From assembly GCA_041917975.1 (NCBI GenBank), contig JAYRWN010000224.1, positions 1 through 39,490 on the forward strand: 39,490 nt of DNA. Reading direction: 5' to 3'. Source of the stretch: JAYRWN01 sp041917975 (GTDB lineage: Bacteria; Bacteroidota; Bacteroidia; Chitinophagales; Saprospiraceae). Under the pieces are notes generated by a model, which was given only the letters and a program-made list of their open reading frames with translations, was not told the DNA's origin and made no database searches. The position numbers and the translations under genes are program-made. How positions within the stretch are numbered: position 1 is the stretch's first letter; each line of letters begins with the position of its first letter. Shown here one piece after another: positions 9,465 through 18,257 of this stretch.

Positions 9465-11150
9465 TTATGGATGCTGAAGGATTATTTTTTTTACATTTTT
9501 TTGTGTACTGGATTGATAATGAATAAAATAGATGCCCGGCGGTTGTCCGGTTAGGTCCAGTTGATATTGACCATAACTTTGGGTCAGGCGATGGGTGATA
9601 GCCTTCCCATGCTGATTGAATACGCTTATTTGCCGAGGGTCAAATGGACCAGACAAGTTGGCCGAGAAAGTTTGCCGGGAAGGATTTGGATACCATTGCG
9701 GTTCGACAGCATGAACATAAACTGATTTCCATGGAAAATGTTCTTTAGTCCCATCCAGATCTACAGCCGTTAACCTTATGTAAAGCAGGGAAGTATGGGC
9801 AGTACCGTGATATTGATACACATTTTTGGCGTGTCCGATGGCAGATTCCTGGTGGACAGTTTGGATGGTTTTCAGGTCTGTACTGGTTTCAACTAAATAG
9901 TGATCCAAATCGATTTCATCGGCCGTTTCCCAGTGCAGGGTAAATTGATTACCTGAACTAATCAATTTATAATTAACCATGGTTACCGGTAAGACCTGAT
10001 TGGAGATTAGCTGATATAATGAACCATCTAAAGTAGCGAAATACAATTCCCCATTCTGATCTTCACCAAATGTGGTGATTCTGCTGATAAAGATACTGCT
10101 TTGTCTGAACACGGTGGGAATATTGCCATTCATGCGCAAAGCCCACATCCTTTTGTCCACATAATCCGCAAAAAAATAATAGCCTGACAAAGACGGGTAT
10201 TGCGAGCCCCGATAAACATAACCACCGGTAACGGAACGTCCACAATAGGTGGTGTCGGCACAGCCCGCATCCGGATGTCCATAAACGTATTGCGGCGCAG
10301 TGTGAGTTATTGCCGGACAGTTGGCATAACTGACTGAACCCTCAAAGCAGCGCCAACCATAATTTTGACCGGCTACTCCGGCCGGTTGAATATTAATCTC
10401 TTCCCAGGCGCCTTGACCTACATCGGCGATCCATAGATCACCGGTGCCCCGGTCAAACGCTATCCGCCAGGGGTTACGTAAACCGTAAGACCAGATTTCT
10501 GGTTTTTTATCAACTTGACCTAGGAAGGGATTAGAAGCCGGAATCAGATAGGGCTCGTTTTCTGTATTGATGTCAATGCGCAGGATCTTGCCCAACAAAT
10601 TACTCAGCGTTTGGGAATTGTTCTGCGGGTCTCCGGCAGAACCTCCGTCTCCGGTAGCAATGTATAAATAACCATCCGGTCCAAAAGCTAAATCTCCACC
10701 ATTATGGTTACTAAATGGTTGTGAAAAAGATAAGATAATTCGTTCAGATGAAGGGTCAGCCAAATTGGGATTATTGGCACTTACTTTAAAGCGTGAAATA
10801 ATGGAGAAAAAAGTTCCATTAACATCCGGTCCTGTATAATTGACATATAAATAACCATTGGAAGCGAAATTGGGGTGAAACGCCAGCCCGAGCAATCCAC
10901 GTTCGCTGGTGGTGGATACCTTGCTACTCAAATCCAGGAAAATCCCGGTTACCTGTTTGTTTTGAATCACTTTGATGCGACCACTCTTCTCCGTGATAAA
11001 GAGACGATTACTACCATCACCAGCATTGGTTATGTCCGTGGGTTGCGATAATCCACTGGTAACAAGTATTTCATCCGCAACCGGTTGGGCGTGAAGAAAA
11101 CCTAAAATTGACAGGAAAAAGAAGCTAACCCCGAAGAATCTGGACATCAT
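9465..11150 (-). CDS. PQQ-dependent sugar dehydrogenase (GSDH) with T9SS sorting domain
   Basis: Secreted oxidoreductase of the glucose/sorbosone dehydrogenase family, a six-bladed beta-propeller oxidising aldose sugars with PQQ. The signal peptide is about residues 1-21, ending LHAQ. Family motifs occur in order: ITEKSGRIKVI, ERGLLGLAFHPNF, HNGGDLAFGPDGYLYIATGD, GKILRIDI, GLRNPWRIAFD and ADVGQGAWEEIN. Cys residues in WRCFEGSVSYANC and ADTTYCG may pair outside the cell. After the propeller (about residue 390) comes a fibronectin-like region (LHWETADEIDLDHY), then a Por tail beginning QWYPNPSRQTF and ending KKIILQHP. Whether it truly uses PQQ cannot be read from sequence, since many Bacteroidota homologues are untested. 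Confidence 0.85.
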   Translation of the reverse strand: MMSRFFGVSFFFLSILGFLHAQPVADEILVTSGLSQPTDITNAGDGSNRLFITEKSGRIKVIQNKQVTGIFLDLSSKVSTTSERGLLGLAFHPNFASNGYLYVNYTGPDVNGTFFSIISRFKVSANNPNLADPSSERIILSFSQPFSNHNGGDLAFGPDGYLYIATGDGGSAGDPQNNSQTLSNLLGKILRIDINTENEPYLIPASNPFLGQVDKKPEIWSYGLRNPWRIAFDRGTGDLWIADVGQGAWEEINIQPAGVAGQNYGWRCFEGSVSYANCPAITHTAPQYVYGHPDAGCADTTYCGRSVTGGYVYRGSQYPSLSGYYFFADYVDKRMWALRMNGNIPTVFRQSSIFISRITTFGEDQNGELYFATLDGSLYQLISNQVLPVTMVNYKLISSGNQFTLHWETADEIDLDHYLVETSTDLKTIQTVHQESAIGHAKNVYQYHGTAHTSLLYIRLTAVDLDGTKEHFPWKSVYVHAVEPQWYPNPSRQTFSANLSGPFDPRQISVFNQHGKAITHRLTQSYGQYQLDLTGQPPGIYFIHYQSSTQKNVKKIILQHP

Positions 11151-11255
11151 ACTAACTAAATTAAAAAATGAAGCTAATGGATTGTACAGAGGGAACTATC
11201 CCAACCTAACGCATCTGGGTAACTGTTTGGTGTGTGTTAATTTTTAAAATTTGCA

Positions 11256-12263
11256 TTATATGTCCAAATACCGTCCCATGACTTTAAAGATGCGGAAATA
11301 TTCCAATAAAAATCCATCATGTCCAAAATCGGAATGGATGATTTCTAAGGCGGCATCAGGAATGTGTTGGGCCAGGTATTCCTGTTCTACAACTGGAAAC
11401 AAAATGTCATGATCAATGCCGATGATCAGGGTGCGACTTTTCACCGCTTTCAAAGCTGCTGGAATGCTTCCACGATGGCGACCCACATGATGGGTGTCCA
11501 TAGTTTTACTCAAAGACAAATACGCCAGCGGACGAAATCGATTGCTTAGTTTTTCGCCCTGGTAACGTTGATAGGTACTGGCTTTATGGTCACTTAACGT
11601 ATTATCCGCATCCATTTGGGTAGCATCATAGGTGAGATAATGCCGGTAAGAGATCATCCCCACGGCACGGGCAGCTTGCATCCCTCTGACCCCTGCACCT
11701 GCATGTTCACCGGCAAACGTCGGATCCGCCTGGATGGCCAGGCGTTGGGATTCATTAAAGGCGATGCCCCATGGGGAATGACGGGCATTGCAAGCGATAA
11801 GCAGGGATTGATACACTTTATCCGGGGCCATAATGGTCCACTCCAGTGACTGCTGGCCACCCATGGAACCGCCTAAAACCAAATGAATGCGTTCAATGCC
11901 CAAATAATCAGCCAACAGCAATTGAGCCCTCACCTGGTCGCGAATGGTAATCAATGGAAAATCTAACCCATACCGCTGTTCGGTGATCGGATTAATCTCA
12001 TCCGGCCCTGTGCTGCCGTAACACGAACCGATCATGTTGGCACAAACAATAAAATACTTGGCGGTATTAAAAACTTCCACTTCGTTCCAAAATCCCGGCC
12101 ACCATTCCTGAGGGTTTGCATTTGCGGTGAGGGCATGGCATACCCAGATGACATTGTCCCTGCTCTCGTTCAACAAACCATAGGTCGTATAAGCCAAAGT
12201 CAATCCGGGGAGACTAGCACCGTTTTCTAACTCAAAAGGTTGAGAATATTTAAACAATTCCAT
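11256..12263 (-). CDS. metX: Homoserine O-acetyltransferase MetX
   Basis: Transfers an acetyl group from acetyl-CoA to homoserine, the first committed step of methionine synthesis. It is an alpha/beta-hydrolase-fold enzyme: VCHALTANAN near residue 41, nucleophile elbow GGSMGGQQSLEW with Ser133, catalytic Asp in IGIDHDILFP and His in DFGHDGFLLE. The ATG at 12263 (MELFKYSQPF) matches the usual family N-terminus; a TTG four codons upstream is in frame but less likely. The length of 335 residues is slightly short but complete. It follows metY by 62 bases on the same strand, so both are likely transcribed from the SAM-riboswitch promoter upstream of metY. Acetyl versus succinyl specificity is inferred from family and the metY partner. 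Confidence 0.9.
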   Translation of the reverse strand: MELFKYSQPFELENGASLPGLTLAYTTYGLLNESRDNVIWVCHALTANANPQEWWPGFWNEVEVFNTAKYFIVCANMIGSCYGSTGPDEINPITEQRYGLDFPLITIRDQVRAQLLLADYLGIERIHLVLGGSMGGQQSLEWTIMAPDKVYQSLLIACNARHSPWGIAFNESQRLAIQADPTFAGEHAGAGVRGMQAARAVGMISYRHYLTYDATQMDADNTLSDHKASTYQRYQGEKLSNRFRPLAYLSLSKTMDTHHVGRHRGSIPAALKAVKSRTLIIGIDHDILFPVVEQEYLAQHIPDAALEIIHSDFGHDGFLLEYFRIFKVMGRYLDI

Positions 12264-12325
12264 GTTTTCAAACAAAATATATTTCTAAATAAAGCCAATC
12301 ACTGGTGGCCAGGGAATATAATAAT

Positions 12326-13630
12326 TTACGCAAAAACACCATCGAAAGCTTGTTCAAAATCGCTGAGTATATCATTAATATGCTCAATACCTACCGACAC
12401 CCGCAGTAAATTCGGGACAACTCCGGAAGCCAATTGTTCAGTATCAGTAAGCTGTTGATGCGTGGTGGCCGAGGGTTGGATAATCAGGGTTTTGGCGTCG
12501 CCCACATTTGCCAGATGACTTACTAACTTAAGCTGATCTACGAATCCGGTAGTTTCTTTTTTGGTCCCTTTTAATTCAAAGGAAAGCACCCCGCCAAATC
12601 CATGCTGCAAATATTTTTTAGCCGTTTTATAGTAGGGACTAGATTTAAGGCCTGGATAGTTTACTTTGGCTACCCTGGGATGTTTTTCTAACCAATTAGC
12701 CAGGTGTAGGGCGTTGTCAGCGGTACGCTGGACCCGTAAAGAAAGCGTTTCGAGACCTTGCAGCAATAAGAAAGAATTGAAAGGACTCAGAGCCGGGCCA
12801 AAATCACGTAACCCTTCTACACGGGCCCGGATAATGAATGCAATGTTGCCAAAAGGGCCATTACTGCCAAAAACTTCCCAGAAATTTAAACCGTGGTAAC
12901 CTTCTGAGGGCTCGGTGAATTGTGGGTACTTGCCATTTCCCCAGTTATAATTTCCGCCATCAACAATAACACCCCCAATGCTGGTTCCATGGCCACCGAT
13001 CCACTTCGTCGCAGAATGCACGACCACATTGGCACCCCACTCAAAAGGCTTGCATAAATACCCTCCCGCACCGAACGTATTATCTACTATTAAGGGGAGG
13101 TCATATTTTTTGGCCAGTGTGCTCAAGGCTTCAAAATCTGCTACATTAAATCTTGGGTTTCCGATGGTTTCTACGTAAATAGCTTTAGTCTTCTTATTGA
13201 TTAGTTTTTCGTAATCGTTAATTTTTTCTGATTTAGTAAACAACACTTCAATGCCAATTCGCTTAAACGCGACCTTAAATTGATTGTAGGTCCCGCCGTA
13301 TAAATTGGATGAGGAGATAAAATTATCACCGGCTTCCAGAATATTATTTAATGCAATAAATTGGGCTGCTTGTCCGGAGGAAACTGCCAAAGCGGCAACA
13401 CCACCTTCCAAAGCAGCTACGCGTTTTTCGAAAACATCGGTGGTCGGATTCATGATTCTGGTATAGATGTTCCCGAATTCGCGCAAGGCAAATAAATTTG
13501 CCCCGTGCTCACTGCTGTTAAACACATAAGATGAAGTTTGGTAAATCGGAACCGCCCGGGCATTGGTAGTTTTTTCGGCTTGTTCGTAACCGGCATGTAA
13601 TTGTAATGTTTCAAAATGTAACTTACTCAT
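12326..13630 (-). CDS. metY: O-acetylhomoserine sulfhydrylase/aminocarboxypropyltransferase MetY
   Basis: PLP enzyme converting O-acetylhomoserine and sulfide to homocysteine. The Cys/Met-metabolism PLP fold is clear: IYQTSSYVF, YTRIMNPTTDVFE, VSSGQAAQF, VETIGNPRFNV, VDNTFGAGGYLCKP, and the PLP lysine in HSATKWIGGHGTS. The length of 434 residues is typical of MetY and longer than MetB/MetC. The ATG at 13630 (MSKLHFETLQLHAGYE) is preferred over an in-frame TTG three codons upstream. It is the first gene of a metY-metX pair and follows a SAM-I riboswitch by about 180 bases, so expression should fall when SAM is plentiful. Confidence 0.93.
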   Translation of the reverse strand: MSKLHFETLQLHAGYEQAEKTTNARAVPIYQTSSYVFNSSEHGANLFALREFGNIYTRIMNPTTDVFEKRVAALEGGVAALAVSSGQAAQFIALNNILEAGDNFISSSNLYGGTYNQFKVAFKRIGIEVLFTKSEKINDYEKLINKKTKAIYVETIGNPRFNVADFEALSTLAKKYDLPLIVDNTFGAGGYLCKPFEWGANVVVHSATKWIGGHGTSIGGVIVDGGNYNWGNGKYPQFTEPSEGYHGLNFWEVFGSNGPFGNIAFIIRARVEGLRDFGPALSPFNSFLLLQGLETLSLRVQRTADNALHLANWLEKHPRVAKVNYPGLKSSPYYKTAKKYLQHGFGGVLSFELKGTKKETTGFVDQLKLVSHLANVGDAKTLIIQPSATTHQQLTDTEQLASGVVPNLLRVSVGIEHINDILSDFEQAFDGVFA

Positions 13631-13810
13631 GTTGGACAAATTTTTAGATTTATGATAACTGTGAAGGAAATCGCTGAACGGCCAGGTCTAAGGGCAGATT
13701 AGTAAATGACATAAGGCAGAATGCAACCCGCAGACCACTCGTGGAAGAAATTAGTTTCTCTCCAAAAACAACAGACCTAACTAAAAAATAAAACATGCAT
13801 GAATCGATTG

Positions 13811-13918
13811 TTTTATATTTCCAAAAAAGTTGGCGGGAATTAGCACCTTGTCAGCGATGTAAGCTTACAGGTTGCTAGGACTTCATAGAGCCCGGTCTCT
13901 TCATCCTTCTGTATAAAA
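13811..13918 (-). promoter_or_regulatory. SAM-I (S-box) riboswitch upstream of metY-metX
   Basis: Read on the minus strand, conserved S-box core elements appear in order: GAAGAGACCGGGCTCTATGA, AGTCCTAGCAACCTG, then AAGGTGCTAATTCCCGCC. These correspond to the GAUGAAACCCGGCAACC and GGUGCCAAUUCC core segments of SAM-I. The closing helix P1 can form from TTTTATA (13918-13912) and TATAAAA (13817-13811). The position ahead of metY and metX fits SAM feedback. No clear terminator follows P1, so the expression platform is unresolved; the next 180 bases to metY may control translation or contain an unrecognised stem. Confidence 0.9.
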
Positions 13919-13946
13919 TCAATCCGCTTTCAGAATTGACTGGGTG

Positions 13947-13977
13947 CAATATTAAGAAGGATAGGTTATATTTTCAA
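13947..13977 (-). promoter_or_regulatory. Candidate promoter for the SAM riboswitch transcript
   Basis: On the minus strand a TTG (13977-13975) is followed after 20 bases by TAATATTG (13954-13947), one mismatch from TAnnTTTG. Transcription would start about 20 bases before the riboswitch P1 helix, a sensible arrangement. Confidence 0.5.
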
Positions 13978-14244
13978 CTTATGTTGGATTTTTTTTCTTA
14001 AGTCTTATGGTATTAGTAACTTGACTATAGACTGGAAAATTATTGAAGTTTTTTGGCCCTTGGATAGGGGTATGCCGGAATTGCGGGGTGATAAAAAACA
14101 ACTATAAAGTACTTATTAATAAGCCTATAAATATGATATAAATATTAATTTAAACATAGATTGGTATCCTTCGTTGATTACTTGTGATCCGATAGTGGCC
14201 TTTTTTATAAAAATTGCGCTTTTTTCATTTTCAATTTTTTTGCG
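13978..14244. other. AT-rich divergent region with no gene seen
   Basis: Lies between the metY riboswitch promoter and the glycosyltransferase/phosphatase fusion gene. It is strongly AT-rich, with a 12-base palindrome CTTATTAATAAG near 14110-14121 that could be an operator. The plus-strand promoter of the fusion gene is expected here, but I found no exact TAnnTTTG box close to the start. Confidence 0.4.
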
Positions 14245-15624
14245 ATGATTTCTGTAATTATTCCCACACTCAATGAAGAAAATACCATTGCAGCAGTGGT
14301 TAAGTTTTCGTTTCAAGCTGATGGTGTTGACGAAGTGCTGGTTATTGATGATCGCTCATTTGATCGAACAGTAGCGGAAGCTAAATCGGCAGGGGCCAAA
14401 ATTTTGACTAGCACTAAGTTGGGTAAAGGGGCCTCTATGCGTGATGGTGTTTTATGTGCAAAAAATGAGGTTATAGTTTTTCTCGACGGAGATATTGACC
14501 CCTATCCACCGAATTCCATTCATCTGCTCACTCAACCGATTCTGGCGGGAGAAGCTGATTTTGTAAAGGGCACCTTTGGTCGACAAGCTGGTAGAGTTAC
14601 TGAATTAGTTGCCAAGCCTCTGCTGTCAATATTGTTTCAAGAACTTTCTGAATTTAGTCAACCTCTAAGCGGTATGATAGCTAGTAAGAAATCTTTATTA
14701 CTGGCTATTGATTTTTTAGACGATTATGGGGTAGATATTGGTTTACTGATTGATGTATACCAGACGGGGGCTCGGATTAAAGAGGTGAACATTGGTGAAA
14801 TAAACAATAAAATGAAACCATGGCAAGAACTGGGAAAAATGAGCCGGGAGGTGTCTCAAACCATCCTTGCTAAAGCGGTCAAATATCCAAATAAACTGTT
14901 TTCACTAGCGGATGTGGAATCATTCCAGGTTATTCGGGAACAAATGGATTTCGCGTTGAGGCAAAAAGCACGCGAATTTAATAAAGCAGCGATTTTTGAC
15001 ATGGACAATACGATTTTACTTGGGCGGTTTATTGATACATGTAGCGGTATTTTCGGATTTAAGGAAAAACTCATGCAATACAGAACAAATGAAGAAGATC
15101 TCATTTCTCTAACCAAAAATATTGCTTATTTATTGAGAGGATTGAATATCTCACAACTATTGGCTGTGGTGGATAGTATTCCCTTAGTTGGTGATATTTC
15201 ACAGATTGTCAAGGAACTACACCAACGTGGTTATATCGTAGGGATTATTAGTGATAGTTATTCTTTTGTCACTAATCATATCATGCAAAAAATTGATGCC
15301 GACTTTTCTTTAGCTAATGAGTTGGAGTTCTCTAAAAGTATAGCTACCGGAGAGGTTAAGATTCCATCTTTCTTTTTTCATAATGAAGTAAGCCTCTGCC
15401 GTCACAAATTATGCAAGACCAATGCGCTCATGTCTGTCATAAAAGATTACCAAATTTCTATGAAGAATGTCATTACTGTTGGTGATAGCCTGAATAACTT
15501 ATGTATGATTAAGAATGCAGGCATTGGCGTTGCTTTTTGCTCCAGCAATGAGCTGATGAATTACCATGCGGACAAGGTCATCTCCCAAAAATCTTTTGCG
15601 GATTTGTTAGAATATGCCAATTAG
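14245..15624 (+). CDS. GT81-like glucosyl-3-phosphoglycerate synthase fused to HAD phosphatase
   Basis: Two-domain cytoplasmic enzyme. Residues 1-235 form a GT-A glycosyltransferase: SVIIPTLNEENT, VIDDRSFDRT (Asp35-Asp36), GKGASMRDG, and nucleotide-sugar/metal motif DGD at 81-83. GRVTELVAKPLL, QPLSGMIA, YGVDIGLLIDVY and WQELGKMSREV follow the layout of glucosyl-3-phosphoglycerate synthase GpgS. Residues about 247-459 form a SerB-like HAD phosphatase: motif I DMDNT (252-256, nucleophile Asp252), motif II around SDSYS (336-340) and motif IV VGDSLNN (412-418). Family knowledge suggests synthesis of glucosyl-3-phosphoglycerate from an NDP-sugar and 3-phosphoglycerate, then dephosphorylation to glucosylglycerate, a compatible solute, in one polypeptide. 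Mannosyl specificity or an unrelated acceptor cannot be excluded. It stands alone and is divergent from metY. Confidence 0.72.
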   Translation: MISVIIPTLNEENTIAAVVKFSFQADGVDEVLVIDDRSFDRTVAEAKSAGAKILTSTKLGKGASMRDGVLCAKNEVIVFLDGDIDPYPPNSIHLLTQPILAGEADFVKGTFGRQAGRVTELVAKPLLSILFQELSEFSQPLSGMIASKKSLLLAIDFLDDYGVDIGLLIDVYQTGARIKEVNIGEINNKMKPWQELGKMSREVSQTILAKAVKYPNKLFSLADVESFQVIREQMDFALRQKAREFNKAAIFDMDNTILLGRFIDTCSGIFGFKEKLMQYRTNEEDLISLTKNIAYLLRGLNISQLLAVVDSIPLVGDISQIVKELHQRGYIVGIISDSYSFVTNHIMQKIDADFSLANELEFSKSIATGEVKIPSFFFHNEVSLCRHKLCKTNALMSVIKDYQISMKNVITVGDSLNNLCMIKNAGIGVAFCSSNELMNYHADKVISQKSFADLLEYAN

Positions 15625-15654
15625 TTGATCGAAAATTTTAGAGGATATTGTGTT

Positions 15655-15951
15655 TTATTTTTTCTTGTCGCCAAATAACGTTTTCCCACCCAAAACACCC
15701 CAGCCTCCGCTGCCGATCAGAAAGCCCAACGCGTACCAAGTACCGGTATTATTTTGGGCATACATCACGACGTCATTATCCAGGGCCATTCCGATAAAAG
15801 CAAAGGGCGCTATAAAACCATGCAACATACCATACAAAAAACCATATTGTTGACCCTGCAGGCAGCTTTCAAGGGATTCCTGATGGGCACATCCGGTTAA
15901 TCCAAATTGTAAAACGAAAAGCACCACCACCAGCCAAGTATACTTCTGCAT
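15655..15951 (-). CDS. Small membrane-associated lipoprotein, unknown function
   Basis: 98-residue protein with a lipoprotein signal peptide: hydrophobic core TWLVVVLFVLQF, lipobox LTGC with Cys21. The mature part has two glycine-rich hydrophobic stretches (GFIAPFAFIGMAL and YALGFLIGSGGWGVLGG), possibly membrane-inserted, and a lysine tail. I recall similar short proteins in other Bacteroidota only as hypotheticals. It is convergent with the fusion gene, 30 bases apart. Confidence 0.65.
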   Translation of the reverse strand: MQKYTWLVVVLFVLQFGLTGCAHQESLESCLQGQQYGFLYGMLHGFIAPFAFIGMALDNDVVMYAQNNTGTWYALGFLIGSGGWGVLGGKTLFGDKKK

Positions 15952-16005
15952 AATTAACTTTTAAACTCTTAAAACAAACTTAAAATATTATTTGGTTCCC
16001 TAGCT

Positions 16006-16911
16006 TTATGTTGAGTACCGTTTTCTTAAAAAGTCCAACATAAAAGCATTGATTTTCCAATTATCGGCCAGGGGCTGACCGGTGTAGGGCACCACAGGCA
16101 TATAGTCTGGTGGTCCAAATTCCGTAAGAATGGTCACCGGTTGATTTTGTTTGGTTTTCTGGCTTATTACCTCGTCCCACCAGTCTAAGTGAGCCAGAAA
16201 AGCCACCTGCCATTCCGGAGCGCGCGGATCTGTAACCTGAGGGCCTTCGGCGTGACCGACACGTGCATGGATATGTCCGGTTCGGCTCAGCGCTAAGGCC
16301 ACATTCTCTTTTTGGTCTTCCAAAAGACTTTCGTGTACATTGCACCAATGGGATATATCCAAAGTCACCCTTAAATCCTGAAAACGTTCAAAATAGTCGC
16401 GGCTTAAACTGGCTGCATACAGAATACGTCCCCGGTGAGTTTCCTGGTAAATGGGAATTTGACTTTGTTTTGCCAATTCAATACCTGCTTGTATGATAGG
16501 TGCGTTTTGATCAAAATTAAAATGGTCTTTTCCGGCATGACAATTAATATAAAGAGGGGTTAAGCGTATGGCTTCCTCGAGCGCTTTTCGATAGGAAGTC
16601 AGATGTTCTTGCGGATTTTTACCCCCAGATCCAACCAAGAGGCCTAAGGCTAAATCATATTTTTTTGTTTCTTCCTGATAACGAGCTACTTCCGAGGAGT
16701 CTGGTAGCCATACTTCCACGCCGTCATATCCTGTCTGTGATGCCGCGCTGCAAAAATCGGCAAATGATCCCTGGAAACCCCAATTGGTAGCAAGAATAGT
16801 GAGTTTGGAAGGTTTGGCTCCCAGGAAGGGAGGCGGAACATTTGACCATTTATCTACGGTCAGCCCGGCAAAAACTAGGGATGAACTGGTCATAAAAGTG
16901 CGACGATTCAT
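16006..16911 (-). CDS. Tat-exported xylose isomerase-like TIM-barrel protein
   Basis: Sugar phosphate isomerase/epimerase-type TIM barrel (AP endonuclease 2 superfamily) of 301 residues. The N-terminus NRRTFMTSSSLVFAGLT is a twin-arginine signal, implying export folded, probably with its metal. The barrel shows GYDGVEVWLPD (about 61-71), INCHAGKDHF, IYQETHRGR, VTLDISHW, HIHARVGHAEGP and ILTEFGPPDY. Glu, Asp, His and Glu in the last segments are the expected divalent-metal ligands. Substrate is unknown: isomerase, epimerase or keto-sugar lyase roles all occur in exported members. It stands alone on the minus strand. Confidence 0.75.
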   Translation of the reverse strand: MNRRTFMTSSSLVFAGLTVDKWSNVPPPFLGAKPSKLTILATNWGFQGSFADFCSAASQTGYDGVEVWLPDSSEVARYQEETKKYDLALGLLVGSGGKNPQEHLTSYRKALEEAIRLTPLYINCHAGKDHFNFDQNAPIIQAGIELAKQSQIPIYQETHRGRILYAASLSRDYFERFQDLRVTLDISHWCNVHESLLEDQKENVALALSRTGHIHARVGHAEGPQVTDPRAPEWQVAFLAHLDWWDEVISQKTKQNQPVTILTEFGPPDYMPVVPYTGQPLADNWKINAFMLDFLRKRYST

Positions 16912-16999
16912 AAAGCAAATTTTGGCTTATTAGAACAAGATACTAAAGCAAATTTATTTGTCCCAAAAAAGGGCGGATAAGGCCAACCATGGAGCTGTT

Positions 17000-17280
17000 T
17001 TAATCTGTCTTTAAGAAGGAAACCATGTCCTCAATGGAGGGTTGAGTTAGTAATTTGCAAAGTTGTTTTTCGGGTCCCCCGGCACTTTTTTCCTTGACGT
17101 AATCCTGGTGAATATAGAGGGGATAATTATCCAAGGCGATGAGATCAAATTTTGATTGCCGGGGGATGCCCTTATAAAATAGTGGATAACAAATGAAATG
17201 AAATCTCGAACATTGTTGGCCAAAGACATAGGTTAACCAATTTTTATTGGTTAGATAAAATTTTTGAAAAACAAACCACC
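17000..17280 (-). pseudogene. Possible remnant of a minus-strand gene
   Basis: An open minus-strand frame ending in TAA at 17000 reads like real protein in its last 80 or so codons (FDLIALDNYPLYIHQDYV, then PEKQLCKLLTQPSIEDM and FLKTD), with varied residues and balanced codons. There is no ATG, GTG or convincing TTG at a sensible place, and upstream extension runs into the aguB start. It may be the 3' end of a decayed gene or chance. I do not recognise the family. The rest of 16912-17367 holds the aguB promoter and nothing else I can name. Confidence 0.25.
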
Positions 17281-17325
17281 TTGATGGGCACTGCACAGGT
17301 TCCTCGATATTGCAAAAAAATCGAC

Positions 17326-17333
17326 TATTTTTG
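17326..17333 (+). promoter_or_regulatory. -7 promoter box (TATTTTTG) of aguB-aguA
   Basis: An exact TAnnTTTG match 34 bases before the chosen aguB ATG. The -33 element is weak. Its position supports the downstream ATG at 17368 over the longer in-frame start at 17281, which would lie upstream of the promoter. Confidence 0.5.
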
Positions 17334-17367
17334 CCCCCATCATATTTATAATTTAATCCATCAAATA

Positions 17368-18246
17368 ATGTCCAAAGTGAAGGTGGGGTTGGTGCAAATG
17401 AATTGTGTAGCCGACAAGGCCATGAACCTGAATAAAGCCATGGAGCACATAACACATGCAGCAGCACAGGGGGCGCAGATCATTTGCCTGCAGGAATTAT
17501 TTACCTCGTTATATTTTTGTGATACAGAAGATTATGAAAATTTTAAGCTGGCAGAGTCAGTTCCGGGCCCTTCGACGGAAGTGTTGAGCGCACAGGCTAA
17601 GGCTCTAGGCGTAGTTATCATCGCTTCGTTATTTGAGCGGAGAACGTCCGGGTTATACCATAACACCACTGCGGTAATAGATGCAGATGGGACCTATCTC
17701 GGCAAATACCGCAAAATGCACATTCCGGATGATCCGGCCTTTTATGAGAAATTTTATTTCACCCCAGGCGACCTCGGCTATAAGGTCTTTAAAACCAAGT
17801 TCGCTACGTTAGGGGTTTTAATCTGTTGGGACCAGTGGTACCCAGAAGCTGCTCGCATTACTGCGTTAATGGGAGCGGAAATACTGTTTTATCCCACGGC
17901 GATAGGGTGGGCGACGACCCAGAATGAAGCCACCAATGTAGAACAATTCAATGCCTGGCAAACTATTCAACGCAGCCATGCAGTAGCTAATGGTGTCCAT
18001 ATAGTCAGTGTAAACCGCGTAGGTTTTGAACAGAACGGTGCCATGAAATTTTGGGGAGGTTCTTTTGTAGCTAATCCGTTTGGCACCATTTTGTATCAAG
18101 CGTCACACGATAAGGAAGAAGTACAGGTGCTGGAGTTGAATCTTGACAGCACGGACAATTATCGGACGCACTGGCCTTTCCTTCGCGACCGCCGCATAGA
18201 TTCATATGCCCAGATCACCAAACGATTTATAGACGACGAAGCCTGA
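17368..18246 (+). CDS. aguB: N-carbamoylputrescine amidase
   Basis: Carbon-nitrogen hydrolase converting N-carbamoylputrescine to putrescine, CO2 and ammonia in the cytoplasm. The nitrilase-superfamily catalytic triad is visible: Glu in ICLQELF, Lys in GKYRKMHIPDD and Cys in GVLICWDQWYPEAAR. The DPAFYEKFYF and WPFLRDRRIDSY segments are typical of this amidase rather than other nitrilases. Starting at 17368 (MSKVKVGLVQMN) gives 292 residues, the normal family length; an in-frame TTG at 17281 adds an unrelated 29-residue stretch. It is 11 bases ahead of aguA, so the two are one operon that forms putrescine from agmatine. Confidence 0.93.
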   Translation: MSKVKVGLVQMNCVADKAMNLNKAMEHITHAAAQGAQIICLQELFTSLYFCDTEDYENFKLAESVPGPSTEVLSAQAKALGVVIIASLFERRTSGLYHNTTAVIDADGTYLGKYRKMHIPDDPAFYEKFYFTPGDLGYKVFKTKFATLGVLICWDQWYPEAARITALMGAEILFYPTAIGWATTQNEATNVEQFNAWQTIQRSHAVANGVHIVSVNRVGFEQNGAMKFWGGSFVANPFGTILYQASHDKEEVQVLELNLDSTDNYRTHWPFLRDRRIDSYAQITKRFIDDEA

Positions 18247-18257
18247 AAATAATCCGC

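Noticed and set aside
13740..13800. Short upstream frame MHVLFFS between the SAM riboswitch and metY
   Set aside because: Eight codons, no start context and no structure; not supportable as a leader.
17281..17367. N-terminal extension of aguB
   Set aside because: It precedes the promoter box and adds 29 unrelated residues; family length fits the ATG at 17368.
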